64,000 nucleotides of DNA from Synechococcus sp. UW140 (GTDB lineage: Bacteria; Cyanobacteriota; Cyanobacteriia; PCC-6307; Cyanobiaceae), in the NCBI RefSeq assembly GCF_900474295.1, contig NZ_UCOB01000004.1, positions 27,812 through 91,811 of the forward strand, given 5' to 3'. The notes under the pieces are model-generated. The model did no database searches and was not told the origin of the DNA. It was given only the letters and a program-made list of their open reading frames with translations. The translations under genes were made by a program, and so were the position numbers. Shown one piece after another: positions 49,517 to 58,320 of the stretch (position 1 is the first letter of the stretch; each line of letters begins with the position of its first letter).

Positions 49517-49938
49517 ATACGGTGCGATTTAAGGCTTCGAACTCAAGGGATCCAGAGCGTCGTGTCTTTCGCCGGCGTCGTCAGCGGCCCCTTCCACCTC
49601 CTTGGAGGCAGGGCTTGGAAGGTTTGCTGATGACCCTCCTTGGTGTTGGACTGCTTGCGTTTCTCGTCTGGCTCCCACAACGCGTTGATGCGTTGGTGAT
49701 GGTGAGTGAAACGATTGCTGATCTAATTCAAGGTCTTGCACAGCTGCTTGAAGCATTGCTTGGCCTGGCATCCGTGCTGTTGATTGCCGCCGTGCTTTTT
49801 GCTGGTCTGCTTTCTCTGCTCGGAGGGCTCACCAGGATTGTGCGTTCGGTTGTGCGGATGCTCAATGCTCCGCCACGAGCTGTCAGGCGGAAGCGACCAG
49901 CAAGGGTGAGGCGAGGCTCCAGTTCCTTGCGGCGCTGA
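49513..49938 (+). CDS. Small membrane protein with basic termini
   Basis: 141 residues. Arg-rich N-terminus (RVFRRRRQRPLPPPWRQG), two hydrophobic segments (GLLMTLLGVGLLAFLVWLP and LLGLASVLLIAAVLFAGLLS) and an Arg/Lys-rich C-terminus. This fits an inner-membrane protein with both ends in the cytoplasm. The function is unknown. It is convergent with the EF-hand gene (9 bp apart). Confidence 0.6.
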   Translation: MNTVRFKASNSRDPERRVFRRRRQRPLPPPWRQGLEGLLMTLLGVGLLAFLVWLPQRVDALVMVSETIADLIQGLAQLLEALLGLASVLLIAAVLFAGLLSLLGGLTRIVRSVVRMLNAPPRAVRRKRPARVRRGSSSLRR

Positions 49939-49946
49939 CTAAGGGA

Positions 49947-50423
49947 TCAGGGCCTCATCCGTGGAGCGAGAGCTTTTTGCAATGACCAGAGTTCTGCCAG
50001 GGTGATTTGCCCATCACCATTGAGGTCCAGTCCCGTGAAATGGCGATGCACCCAGGGCAGTGCTCTGGCTTCCTGGGGGTTGAGGTGACCGTCTGCGTTG
50101 CGGTCGGCGCGCGTGAAGTGTTGCTGAAGCCTGGGGCCGCTGTGGTGGGGAGAGCGGGTATGCAGATCTTCCATCAGCAAGAAACCACGAGAATTCGGAC
50201 GCCTCAAGCGCCGTTCCAGAAAGGGTTTTCCCCGTACCTCTGCAGGAACCAGACGCCCGTCTCCATTCACATCCATGCGCACAAACATCGCTTCCATCCG
50301 CTGCCCGTATTGATGGATCTCGTCCTGGCCTGTTGCTGGCGTCCAAAAACCACCCAATGGCAGCGAAAGACCGGACAGGACAATGCCTATCCCCGAGCGA
50401 CAGATACCGGTGAGGCTGATCAT
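49947..50423 (-). CDS. Secreted EF-hand calcium-binding protein
   Basis: 158 residues. Hydrophobic N-terminus (GIGIVLSGLSLPLGGFW) acting as signal peptide. There are three canonical EF-hand loops: DVNGDGRLVPAE (51-62), DRNADGHLNPQE (107-118) and DLNGDGQITLAE (133-144), all with full Ca ligands and the terminal Glu. It would bind calcium outside the cytoplasmic membrane. It is divergent from the response regulator 143 bp away, so the two may share regulatory DNA. Confidence 0.82.
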   Translation of the reverse strand: MISLTGICRSGIGIVLSGLSLPLGGFWTPATGQDEIHQYGQRMEAMFVRMDVNGDGRLVPAEVRGKPFLERRLRRPNSRGFLLMEDLHTRSPHHSGPRLQQHFTRADRNADGHLNPQEARALPWVHRHFTGLDLNGDGQITLAELWSLQKALAPRMRP

Positions 50424-50566
50424 TGATCCAGCCTATGGAGTTTGATCGGCAGGGTCATGACTTAATCATGACCGAAGGGCTATGAGCTGTGACAGGGTCC
50501 AATTTCTGCGGACAGCAGTCATCTCGCTGCATACGATCTCCTCATTCGTCGTCGTTCCCGGTCGCC

Positions 50567-51292
50567 ATGGCGCGTACATCAATGATCTGGGTTGTGGATG
50601 ATGATCCCGAACTTAGGCAGATGGTCGGTACCTATCTGATCGACCAGGGCTACGACGTGCGTTGCCTCAGTGATGTCAAGCAGTTTGAGGCCAGATTGGA
50701 GTTCCAGCGACCCGATTTGGTGGTGTTGGATCTGATGATGCCAGGGGACGATGGTCTCACCGCTCTGCGCCGATTGCGAGATTGCGGAGATGACCTGCCG
50801 ATCGTGATGCTCACCGCCCGCGGTGAAGGCGTCGATCGCATCATTGGCCTTGAGCAGGGGGCTGATGATTACCTTGGCAAACCTTTCCTCCCGCGTGAAC
50901 TCTCTGCCCGCATTGAGGCGGTGCTGCGACGACGGAGTGCTCTACCGGCTGGCACGCCAGTGGCAGAAGGTGGCGATGTCAGTTTCGGTGAGAATGTGCT
51001 CAATCTCGCAGCGCGCACCCTCAGTCGTTCTGGCATCCCTGCCGTGATCACCAGTGGTGAGTTCAGTCTTTTGGCCGCGTTCGCGCAGCACCCGCATCGA
51101 CCTCTCTCACGGGAGCGTTTGATCGAGCTTGCCCGTGGCCCAGGCTGTGAAACCGACAGCCGCAGCATGGATGTGCAGGTGTCGCGGGTCCGCAAACTCG
51201 TGGAACCAGATCCAACGCGGCCGCGCTATATCCAGACCGTTTGGGGCTACGGCTATGTGTTTGTGCCGGATGGGACGCCTCGGACGCGTTAA
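50567..51292 (+). CDS. OmpR-family response regulator
   Basis: 241 residues from ATG 50567. The receiver domain has Asp11/Asp12, phospho-acceptor Asp55 (LVVLDLMMPG) and Lys105 (GKPF). The winged-helix domain ends RYIQTVWGYGYVFVPDG, with SREQLIELARG-like SRERLIELARG preceding. The cognate kinase gene is 12 bp downstream. OmpR/EnvZ-type pairs often answer osmotic or envelope signals; the signal here is unknown. Confidence 0.92.
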   Translation: MARTSMIWVVDDDPELRQMVGTYLIDQGYDVRCLSDVKQFEARLEFQRPDLVVLDLMMPGDDGLTALRRLRDCGDDLPIVMLTARGEGVDRIIGLEQGADDYLGKPFLPRELSARIEAVLRRRSALPAGTPVAEGGDVSFGENVLNLAARTLSRSGIPAVITSGEFSLLAAFAQHPHRPLSRERLIELARGPGCETDSRSMDVQVSRVRKLVEPDPTRPRYIQTVWGYGYVFVPDGTPRTR

Positions 51293-51304
51293 GGGAGCTT
51301 GCCG

Positions 51305-52636
51305 ATGACCTCGCGGCGCTCCTGGCCGTTTGTGCTCCGAGCGCTGCTGGGCTGGTGCGGCCTTGGCTTTGGCAGTTGGGCGCTCTGTCTGCTTCTGCTT
51401 CAGGTGCTGTTCGGTCGTCAGGTGGAGTCGTTGCAGACGGTGCAACTAGGCCGTGACCTTGCTCTCAATGTTCGTCTCGCCGAGCTCGCGCTTGAGCGAT
51501 ATCCACCCCATTTGGTCTCAGAGTTGACCGGTCTGGACCTGGCTGTGGTGCGTCAGCCCGCAAGCCAGTCCCCTCTCTCTCCAGCTCTGGCTCAGCAGGC
51601 GAAGGCGCTTCAGGCCGAACTCTGCAGGCGTCTAGCCCATTGTCCGATGGTGGTCGCCAATGGTCGCAGTTGGGACGTTTGGGTCGAGCTGATTTCCCCG
51701 CTGGAACCGATCTGGCTCAGGGTGTCTCTTCGTTCTCCAATGGCTTGGCCACCGGAGCCGACGTTGCTCTTCCTTTCTCTTCTGGGTGCTGGCTTGAGCT
51801 GTGGGGCGTTGTTTCTGCTTCTTGAAGTGGAGCGGCCTTTGCGCGGTCTGGAGAAGGCGTTAGCTCTTGTCGGCGATGGAGACGACCCAGATGCCGTTCC
51901 AGCAAGAGGCGCACCCGAAGTGAAGCGCATTACCCATCACTTCAATGCCATGCTCGATCGCCTGGCAGCCAACCGTCGCGACCGAGACACCATGTTGGCC
52001 GGGATTGCCCATGATCTCCGGGCCCCAATTACGCGTTTGCAATTCAGGCTGTCGATGCCGGCCCTCTCCGCTGAGGATCGAGACCGTTGCGCCGGAGACC
52101 TCCAATCCTTGGAGCGCATCACCGGACAGTTTCTCCTTTTTGCTGGTGGTGGCGATGGTGAAGAGCCTGTGGATCTTCCCCTTGATCAGCTGCTGGCGGA
52201 AGTCTCCACCAGTCACCCGCCTGAATTGCTCCGGCTCGATCTCCAGCCTGTGCTGGCTTGTGTGAAGCCGGTTGCCCTTGGCCGCGCTGTTGGCAATCTG
52301 ATCGATAACGCGTTCACCTATGGCCTGGCGCCCGTTGTGGTTCGACTTCGATCTGTTGCTGAAGGAGCTTTGATTGAAGTGTGGGATCAGGGAGAAGGTA
52401 TGCCCGCCCAACAGTGGGATCGGGCTTTGCAGCCGTTCCAGCGTCTAGATGAATCTCGCGGTGAACAAGGGCACTGCGGTCTGGGTTTGGCAATCGTGGC
52501 TCATGTGGTTCGAACCCATGGCGGTCAGATCAGTTGCGCATCGGGTGATGGGGATGCCCCGGGCACCTTTGTCATTCGGCTGCATTTGCCCACGGGTGCA
52601 GCGGGAGATGTTTTGCCAATGGTTGAGAAAAGCTGA
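51305..52636 (+). CDS. EnvZ-like sensor histidine kinase
   Basis: 443 residues. The ATG at 51305 is chosen because GGGAG lies seven bases upstream; TTG at 51299 is too close. N-terminal helix ALLGWCGLGFGSWALCLLLL, a periplasmic loop of about 110 residues, a second helix (LLFLSLLGAGLSCGALFLLL), HAMP-like linker, H-box GIAHDLRAPITRLQ, N-box NLIDNAFTYG, G1 DQGEGMP and G2 GLGLAIVAHV. All catalytic boxes are intact. It pairs with the regulator upstream. Confidence 0.92.
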   Translation: MTSRRSWPFVLRALLGWCGLGFGSWALCLLLLQVLFGRQVESLQTVQLGRDLALNVRLAELALERYPPHLVSELTGLDLAVVRQPASQSPLSPALAQQAKALQAELCRRLAHCPMVVANGRSWDVWVELISPLEPIWLRVSLRSPMAWPPEPTLLFLSLLGAGLSCGALFLLLEVERPLRGLEKALALVGDGDDPDAVPARGAPEVKRITHHFNAMLDRLAANRRDRDTMLAGIAHDLRAPITRLQFRLSMPALSAEDRDRCAGDLQSLERITGQFLLFAGGGDGEEPVDLPLDQLLAEVSTSHPPELLRLDLQPVLACVKPVALGRAVGNLIDNAFTYGLAPVVVRLRSVAEGALIEVWDQGEGMPAQQWDRALQPFQRLDESRGEQGHCGLGLAIVAHVVRTHGGQISCASGDGDAPGTFVIRLHLPTGAAGDVLPMVEKS

Positions 52637-52736
52637 GATACCGCACTAGAGCTGATCTTTTTTGTCAGATAGAGACAGGCAGTCCTTTGACGCGATGGCG
52701 CATCTAGGCAGGCTCCGCAACACGTGCAAGCAGACA

Positions 52737-53711
52737 ATGGGTAAGAAGACAATGGCTAAGAAGGATCGCCACAAACACTCCTCCAAGCAACAGTCCCATC
52801 AAGGCGAGAACCAGCGGATCAAACTGCCAAAAACGATGATCGCTGGGCTCGATGGCAGCGAACAGGACTTTCGCCAAACTTCTGAACTTTTAGACGAGTT
52901 TTTGGAGGCTAGGAGCCGCCAAGTTAAGCCGCTCAAGAAGAACATCTACGAGTCTGAGCTGGAACGTCTGCAATCCGATCTGGTGAAGATGCAGTACTGG
53001 GTGAAAGCCACGGGTTTTCGCATCATCGTGTTGTTTGAGGGGCGTGATGCCGCGGGCAAGGGTGGCACGATTAAGCGTCTGACTGAGCCGATGAATCCCA
53101 GGGGCTGCCGTGTGGTTGCTCTTGGTACGCCTTCTGACCAGCAAAAAACACAGTGGTATTTCCAGCGCTATGTGGAGCATTTCCCTAGTGCGGGTGAGAT
53201 CGTTGTCTTTGATCGCAGCTGGTACAACCGCGCCGGAGTGGAGCGGGTCATGGGCTTCTGTTCAGAAGAACAAGTTGAACAGTTCCTCGATGATTGCCCC
53301 CGTTTTGAGCAGATGCTTGTGAACAGCGGCATCTTGTTGCTCAAGTATTGGTTTTCTGTCAGTGATACGGAGCAGGAGGTCCGTTTTCAGTCCCGAATTG
53401 ATGATCCAACACGGCGCTGGAAGCTCAGTCCAATGGATCTTGAAGCACGCAATCGCTGGGTTGAATTTTCGAAAGCAAAGGATGTGATGTTCGCACATAC
53501 CAACATTCCTGAGGCGCCTTGGTTTACGGTCGAAGCCGACGACAAGCGCAGGGCAAGACTCAATTGTCTGCGCCATGTTCTTAGTAAGGTGCCCTGGGAA
53601 GATATGACACCACCGGCGATTACGTTGCCCGATCGGCCGCAGCAAGGGGATTACACCAGGCCACCTATCAATGAACAGTTCTTTGTTCCTAATGCATATC
53701 CTTACGATTAA
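52737..53711 (+). CDS. ppk2: Polyphosphate kinase 2
   Basis: About 324 residues from ATG 52737; ATG 52695, ATG 52752 and TTG 52662 are alternatives. The basic N-terminal tail (MGKKTMAKKDRHKHSSKQQS) precedes the kinase domain with Walker A FEGRDAAGKGGTIKRL (near residue 102) and Walker B-like VVFDRSWYNRAGVERVMGF (near 158), then RWKLSPMDLEARNRWVEFSK, a PPK2 signature. PPK2 enzymes use polyphosphate to phosphorylate nucleoside diphosphates or the reverse. It is single-domain, class I or III by size. Confidence 0.92.
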   Translation: MGKKTMAKKDRHKHSSKQQSHQGENQRIKLPKTMIAGLDGSEQDFRQTSELLDEFLEARSRQVKPLKKNIYESELERLQSDLVKMQYWVKATGFRIIVLFEGRDAAGKGGTIKRLTEPMNPRGCRVVALGTPSDQQKTQWYFQRYVEHFPSAGEIVVFDRSWYNRAGVERVMGFCSEEQVEQFLDDCPRFEQMLVNSGILLLKYWFSVSDTEQEVRFQSRIDDPTRRWKLSPMDLEARNRWVEFSKAKDVMFAHTNIPEAPWFTVEADDKRRARLNCLRHVLSKVPWEDMTPPAITLPDRPQQGDYTRPPINEQFFVPNAYPYD

Positions 53712-53728
53712 CTTTGATTCAAGGCTCT

Positions 53729-53914
53729 TTAGGCCATTTTTCTTGTTTGTCCTCTGGGGTCTCTTTGAGCCTTGTACGTTCTGATGGTGTTGTCGTCTGT
53801 TTCTCTTCGAATCATGCGTTCAGGGCCAGTCAAGTCCATTGGCATGACAGCTATGACGACCCTGATCAGGATTGAGGTGTCACGTCGTGTTTCGTTTCTG
53901 GTTGCTGTTGTCAT
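53729..53914 (-). CDS. Possible small basic protein
   Basis: 61 residues from ATG 53914 (MTTATRNETRRDTSILIRVV to DPRGQTRKMA). The middle part (VMPMDLTGPERMIRRETDDN) is protein-like, but no ribosome binding site or family is evident. It is convergent with ppk2 (stop 17 bp away). Confidence 0.33.
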   Translation of the reverse strand: MTTATRNETRRDTSILIRVVIAVMPMDLTGPERMIRRETDDNTIRTYKAQRDPRGQTRKMA

Positions 53915-53970
53915 GGGGTGTTGCGGTCGCTGCTTGAACTGCCTATACCTTGCCAAGCAGCACCTCGAGC

Positions 53971-54132
53971 ATGGATCTACCACGCAACTGGAGGGAGCAA
54001 GACAGCGAGCGTCTTGAATTTTGGTGGCAGGAAAGATTGAGGACGTTGATGCAGGAGAGAGAGGTGCATCACGCAATCGCTCTGTTTGAAGAGTTTGAGC
54101 TAGAGCAGAAGCTCAATGTCAATAATCTCTAG
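53971..54132 (+). CDS. Small conserved-looking hypothetical protein
   Basis: 53 residues from ATG 53971 (MDLPRNWREQDSERLEFWWQ then ERLRTLMQEREVHHAIALFE), rich in Glu, Arg and Trp and probably all-helical. The frame opens further upstream at 53950. Function unknown; found in the gene-poor right part. Confidence 0.5.
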   Translation: MDLPRNWREQDSERLEFWWQERLRTLMQEREVHHAIALFEEFELEQKLNVNNL

Positions 54133-54348
54133 CCAGTGTGTTCAGGACCAATCTGTTTGGACGTTGAGAGAGTGGAGGCTTGGAGTCTCCCGCTCAGCAT
54201 GCTTACGGGAATACGAATGCTATTCATCAAGATTGTGGAGGTGTGCCCCCAGTCCCCTTGGTTGTTTCCGTGAGTCTCAAAGCCTTGCTGCGTTGTGGCG
54301 CGTTGGGGTTTTTCTGCCTAGAAGACCTGTGGTTTTTGTGCTCAGACC

Positions 54349-54441
54349 ATGAAAGTGAATGTGACCGCTGTCGTTGCTATTGCGGCTGGTTCTGTTGGGC
54401 TGATCGTTGGAGCACTTCTCCCTAAGCCAGAGCAGGCTTAG
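54349..54441 (+). CDS. 30-residue single-helix membrane protein
   Basis: ATG 54349 to TAG 54441 encodes MKVNVTAVVAIAAGSVGLIV plus GALLPKPEQA, one clean transmembrane helix with short polar ends. The frame is 12 bp upstream of the DUF1330-like gene and on the same strand, so the two may be expressed together. Its size resembles small photosynthetic or stress-related membrane peptides. Evidence is only the hydrophobic pattern and position. Confidence 0.45.
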   Translation: MKVNVTAVVAIAAGSVGLIVGALLPKPEQA

Positions 54442-54453
54442 GGTCTCGCTGTC

Positions 54454-54729
54454 GTGACTGGCACCACTGAAAAGACGCCTGTCATGAAGGACTACGTGTC
54501 AAAGTTGCAACCCTTGCTTGAAAAGGCCGGTTGTGCGTATGTCAGCCGCGACTACGACACTCTCTATATGGAGGGGAAAGGCGGCCCCATGACTGTCATC
54601 GTTGGCTGCAAGGGCGCCAGCAAGGACCAAGGAGTGGCGTTCTTTAATAGCCCTGAATATCAGGAGCTGGTTGAGCTGCGTGCTCCCTACACCAGCTGGC
54701 AGTTCCGACTTGTGCAGGCGAAATTCTGA
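54454..54729 (+). CDS. DUF1330-like ferredoxin-fold protein
   Basis: 91 residues; GTG 54454 or ATG 54484 start. GGPMTVIVGCKGASKDQGVA and FFNSPEYQELVELRAPYTSW match the DUF1330 pattern (F-x-S-P-E-Y), a dimeric alpha/beta barrel family without a defined reaction. Soluble, with two Cys. It is downstream of the 30-residue membrane peptide. Confidence 0.7.
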   Translation: MTGTTEKTPVMKDYVSKLQPLLEKAGCAYVSRDYDTLYMEGKGGPMTVIVGCKGASKDQGVAFFNSPEYQELVELRAPYTSWQFRLVQAKF

Positions 54730-54818
54730 TCAACTCCTAGGTCTGCACAACTGGCAACGTCTCGGCAGCACGGTTTTGCAGGCTGACCTTGCTCGAAGCC
54801 AAAGCCTCTGGCGATTTC

Positions 54819-55001
54819 TCAGCCCAGAGGCATGCGGCATCCCAGTTGGATGTTGCCTTGATCAATCAGGCGGCCAAGGCGAAGGGCCGTGGCTTCTTCC
54901 GTGCGGTTGAAGTTGGGCTGTTGGCTGGTGAGCCAGTCAACCTCGTTTTCGGTGATCACCCCAGTTGACATCGCTTCGAGGAACAATTCTCCGAGGGTCA
55001 T
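54819..55001 (-). CDS. Small hypothetical protein
   Basis: 60 residues (MTLGELFLEAMSTGVITENE to IQLGCRMPLG). TGVITENEVDWLTSQQPNF and ATALRLGRLIDQGNIQLGC look like a compact helical protein. Likely real by composition; no family recognised. Convergent with the DUF1330-like gene. Confidence 0.55.
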   Translation of the reverse strand: MTLGELFLEAMSTGVITENEVDWLTSQQPNFNRTEEATALRLGRLIDQGNIQLGCRMPLG

Positions 55002-55613
55002 GACTTTGCTCTAAGTGGCTGCACCCTGATCGAGATGAACTCGGCTCGCATGACCCCCTCAACTTTCTTCATGGATGAGAGGTGGGGCTTGGTCTATGTC
55101 AATGGATTTCGATTGCGCACCATGTGTTCATTGTTGTGGATGTTGACTGTGGTAATCGGCGGGTGGCTGGCCAGGAGAGTCATTCTCAAATACCAGAGTC
55201 TGGGTGCTCTTCAATGAGTTTCTTTTGGTCGATGCCTTTATTTTTCGATTTGTCTGTTGATGTGATTTCTTCTTCTCACCAGATGTTTTTGTCTGACTTG
55301 TTTTTCTGCAAGCCTGCCCAGTTGAGCCGCACGACCCACCCACCAAATAATTCCGATAGTTCTTCGATGCTCGGCTCTTGATCGGCTAATGCTGTGTCGA
55401 TCTAGTCAGAGTTGGCACTCGTCAACTTTTGCGATTCATTAGGTTGTTCGTTGCGTTCCGGTGTTGTCTCCTCAATGCCTTCATGTTCTCACCCATCTGG
55501 AGAACCACAACGCTGCACTCTTGTGATTCTCCAGGCAGCTTCTGGTAAAGCTCAGGCGAGGGAGGCCGTTCCTTTTGAAACCGAACCTATTGCTGCTGTT
55601 TTCTTTGTTGTGG
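55002..55613. other. Gene-poor stretch with two overlapping short frames
   Basis: Two short plus-strand frames overlap by ATGA at 55214: 55035-55217 (one hydrophobic segment, CSLLWMLTVVIGGWLARRV) and 55214-55381 (Ser/Phe-rich). They could encode tiny membrane proteins but show no ribosome binding site and no known family; I do not call them as genes. The remaining 230 bp contain nothing recognisable. Confidence 0.4.
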
Positions 55614-55919
55614 CTAAGCCTTTCTCTTGCCGCTGAATAATAGAATTCCAGGAAATGCGGCTAATGGAGTGACACCAGCTGCAGCGGTATAAAGCGCATA
55701 GATGGTTAGGTCGGCAGAGCCCCAGGCTGGATCATACAAAACCGACAGCATAATCACCCAAAGATACACGCCAAGAACTATGGATAGGAAGCAAAAGATA
55801 TTGTCTTTCCTCCACTTTGGCCCTATTCGCCATCCTATGTAAAGCAGCAATATTGAAGTTGTAATGCTTCCAATGAAAACGGCAAGTAGGACAAGGAAGA
55901 AAAGAATCATCACTGTCAT
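55614..55919 (-). CDS. Small membrane protein, hypothetical
   Basis: 101 residues with three or four hydrophobic segments (ILFFLVLLAVFIGSITTSIL, FLSIVLGVYLWVIMLSVLY, YTAAAGVTPLAAFPGILLF), a basic loop (GWRIGPKWRKDN) and a Lys-rich C-terminus. The AT-rich base composition differs from the core genome, consistent with acquired or fast-evolving DNA. Function unknown. Confidence 0.55.
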   Translation of the reverse strand: MTVMILFFLVLLAVFIGSITTSILLLYIGWRIGPKWRKDNIFCFLSIVLGVYLWVIMLSVLYDPAWGSADLTIYALYTAAAGVTPLAAFPGILLFSGKRKA

Positions 55920-55956
55920 TAATACTGCCTCAAACTGAGGGTATGAGGTCTCCAGC

Positions 55957-56256
55957 TTACTTCCCTAAAGTCCAAACGGGCGATGAATCAAGTAGTCCGT
56001 GCTTAATGATGTCGCAGTAGAAGTAGACATTGGCTCCGTCAGAGGTCGTTACCGTCGCATTGATCTCTGTCTTTGTCCTGTCAGAAAATTCAACGGGTGC
56101 CTTGGTAGTCTGCGTCTTGGGTTGTAGACGCAGACCAAGAATCGCCAGCGCCTTCTCGTCAGTTATTTGCTTATTTCGCCACTGCTGATAGACAACGGCT
56201 GATGTTGAACAACTTGTCAAAAGCATTGCCGCAACTGGGATAAGGAGAGACTTCAT
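55957..56256 (-). CDS. Small putative lipoprotein
   Basis: 99 residues. N-terminus MKSLLIPVAAMLLTSCSTSA has a lipobox LTSC (lipidation at Cys16). The mature part includes YQQWRNKQITDEKALAILGL and SDGANVYFYCDIIKHG. No family recognised. It lies 37 bp upstream of the small membrane protein on the same strand, possibly co-transcribed. Confidence 0.55.
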   Translation of the reverse strand: MKSLLIPVAAMLLTSCSTSAVVYQQWRNKQITDEKALAILGLRLQPKTQTTKAPVEFSDRTKTEINATVTTSDGANVYFYCDIIKHGLLDSSPVWTLGK

Positions 56257-56787
56257 TTGGTGCTTCTTGGGAGTCTGATTTCCTCTCTCGCGCTATCTGT
56301 AGACAGATTGACTTCTATGTCTGGTGCTCCAATTGCTATTGCGGCGGCTATTGATGCTATGCCGAGTGTCAATGGGATTGTGATGAATGGGTCCAATCAT
56401 GAGGCGCTGTTGACTCATTGGTAGCAACGTTTATGACTTGCTGATTTCTTCCATCAATCATGGAGAGACCAGCTAAGTGCCAACCCGCCTTCACAACTCA
56501 GCAATCCAGAAGTGTCAATGCTTTTGAAGGTTGGTACTGCCTATGTGCCAGTTCATCGAGAACTGACCCCTCTTAGAGACGAAAAAGAATGATCTCGATT
56601 TGTACAGACTCCGCTCGTCTCGCACAAAAAAACAGTGACAAGAGAGGGACAAGCCCACAAACCCTCTGCAATCACGAGCTAGTTGGGGGCAGCAGCGGCC
56701 ACCAGCGCCAATGCTGGTTGGCAGGAATCACACCTGCCCCAACCACAACGCTCTTCTTCCACCGGGGTGATTCTGTAGCTCCGTCGG
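56257..56787. other. Gene-poor stretch
   Basis: No convincing gene. A 35-codon frame at 56317-56424 has no family match or ribosome binding site. The right 150 bp run into the end of chrA. Confidence 0.4.
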
Positions 56788-57972
56788 TCATGAAAGGGTC
56801 AATCCGCCCACCACGGCACAAAACAGCACCACACGCCAGGCTGGCTGACGCCAACACACCAACAGCAAAAAAACCACCAATGCCAAGCTCAACTCAAGAC
56901 TGCTTCTGATCCCCGCTTGCCAGACGGGTTGAAATAAGGCAGCTAGCAGGATGCCCACCACGGAAGCATTGATCCCGAGCAACACGCGACGCATCGTGCG
57001 GAGACGGCCAAGATCGCTCCAGAAGGGCAGGATGCCTCCGAGCAGCAAGAAGGAAGGGAAATAGAGAGCGATGAGAGCCAGCAGAGAACCGGCGATACCC
57101 TCAAGCCCTGGCTGCAGATTAAAGCCAAGAAAAGCCGCGAAACTAAACATCGGCCCCGGCACCGCCTGAGCTGCGCCGTAACCCGCTAAAAACTGCTCAA
57201 GATCGATCCAACCGCTTGGCACAAGCGCTTGTTCCAAGAGAGGCAGCACCACATGACCGCCACCAAACACCATGGATCCTGCGCGCACAAATCCACTGAG
57301 CTGCTGCACAACAAGCGGCCTAGCGATGGCTGAGAGCCAAGGCAGCCCCATGAACAGCACCACCGCCAATCCAAGCAAAACCACAGCCACTGAGCGCTGA
57401 AGCGGAAGAATGAGACGTTCTGGTTCCGAAGGCTCCTGGCCAGGTGGCGTGAGCAAAAACAAACCCACCAGGCCACCCAACATCAGCACCAGCACCTGAG
57501 CCCAGGCGCGAGGCACCAACAGCACTAGAACAGCTGCCAAAACCATCACGCTGGCCCGCTGCCGATCAGGAGCGAGTTTTCGCTGAAGGGAAAGAACAGC
57601 TTGAGCCACCACGGCTACAGCGGCCACCAGCAGGCCTTGCAGCCAGCCACCTTCAATCCAAGTGGGATGGGCCATCAGTAGGGCGGCCGCCAGCACCATC
57701 AACACAGCAGACGGCAATGTGAATCCAACCCAGGCCGCCAGCCCCCCAAGCCAGCCGGCCCTCATCAGACCCAGGCCCATACCCACCTGAGAACTCGAAG
57801 GACCTGGCAACAGCTGACAGAGCGCAACCAGATCGGCATAGGCCTCAGGTGTGATCCAACGCTCGCGCTGCACAAAGCGCTCATGGAAGTAGCCAAGGTG
57901 CGCAACTGGTCCCCCGAAGGAGGTGGAACCCAATACAAAAAACTGAAGAAACACCTCCAGTAGGGCAGGCAT
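56788..57972 (-). CDS. chrA: Chromate efflux transporter (CHR family)
   Basis: A 394-residue membrane protein with two homologous CHR halves. The first half has FVLGSTSFGGPVAHLGYFHE and LVALCQLLPGPSSSQVGMGL, the second RAGSMVFGGGHVVLPLLEQA and GAAQAVPGPMFSFAAFLG, the paired G-G-P / P-G-P motifs of the family. ChrA exports chromate, driven by the proton gradient. It is monocistronic; a perfect 16-bp palindrome lies about 92 bp upstream of its start. The ACR3 gene follows upstream on the same strand. Confidence 0.93.
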   Translation of the reverse strand: MPALLEVFLQFFVLGSTSFGGPVAHLGYFHERFVQRERWITPEAYADLVALCQLLPGPSSSQVGMGLGLMRAGWLGGLAAWVGFTLPSAVLMVLAAALLMAHPTWIEGGWLQGLLVAAVAVVAQAVLSLQRKLAPDRQRASVMVLAAVLVLLVPRAWAQVLVLMLGGLVGLFLLTPPGQEPSEPERLILPLQRSVAVVLLGLAVVLFMGLPWLSAIARPLVVQQLSGFVRAGSMVFGGGHVVLPLLEQALVPSGWIDLEQFLAGYGAAQAVPGPMFSFAAFLGFNLQPGLEGIAGSLLALIALYFPSFLLLGGILPFWSDLGRLRTMRRVLLGINASVVGILLAALFQPVWQAGIRSSLELSLALVVFLLLVCWRQPAWRVVLFCAVVGGLTLS

Positions 57973-58320
57973 GACGGAACAAACTTCTCCTCAAGACGCT
58001 ATTAAGGCCAAGTCAGACCGTCGGATGCGTAGAACACACCTCCCTACCGCAAACCTTATATTCATTGTTCTCGAACAATCAAGATCATTCGCCATTAATT
58101 GTTTGAGGAGAAAATAAATGGAAACCATGTTTTGATAGAAGAGTCATCGCTGAGACCTAATCGATATCAATCTCACGTTGAGCAGAGATCATCAACAGGA
58201 GATAAATTTAGTTCATCCGTCTGGTTCGGTAGCCCAGGTTGGCATCAAGCTAGGTTGACTCAACGTCAAGAATTCGAGTCGAAACAGGCAGCATTATATT
58301 AACAACAGCGTCACTGAATC
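57973..58320. other. Upstream region of chrA
   Basis: 349 bp between ACR3 and chrA (both minus strand). It holds the palindrome described separately, with AT-rich DNA on the ACR3 side. A 67-codon TTG-started frame (58099-58302, plus) shows no protein-like features and is not called. Confidence 0.5.
58064..58079. promoter_or_regulatory. Perfect palindrome upstream of chrA
   Basis: ATTGTTC-TC-GAACAAT: seven-base arms with a 2-base centre, the size and symmetry of an operator for a dimeric repressor. No ArsR/SmtB or ChrB gene occurs in the window, so the regulator is unknown. Position is about 92 bp before the chrA start. Confidence 0.35.

Noticed and set aside
58099..58302. Plus-strand 67-codon frame with TTG start
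   Set aside because: No ribosome binding site or family pattern and it occupies the presumed control region of chrA.
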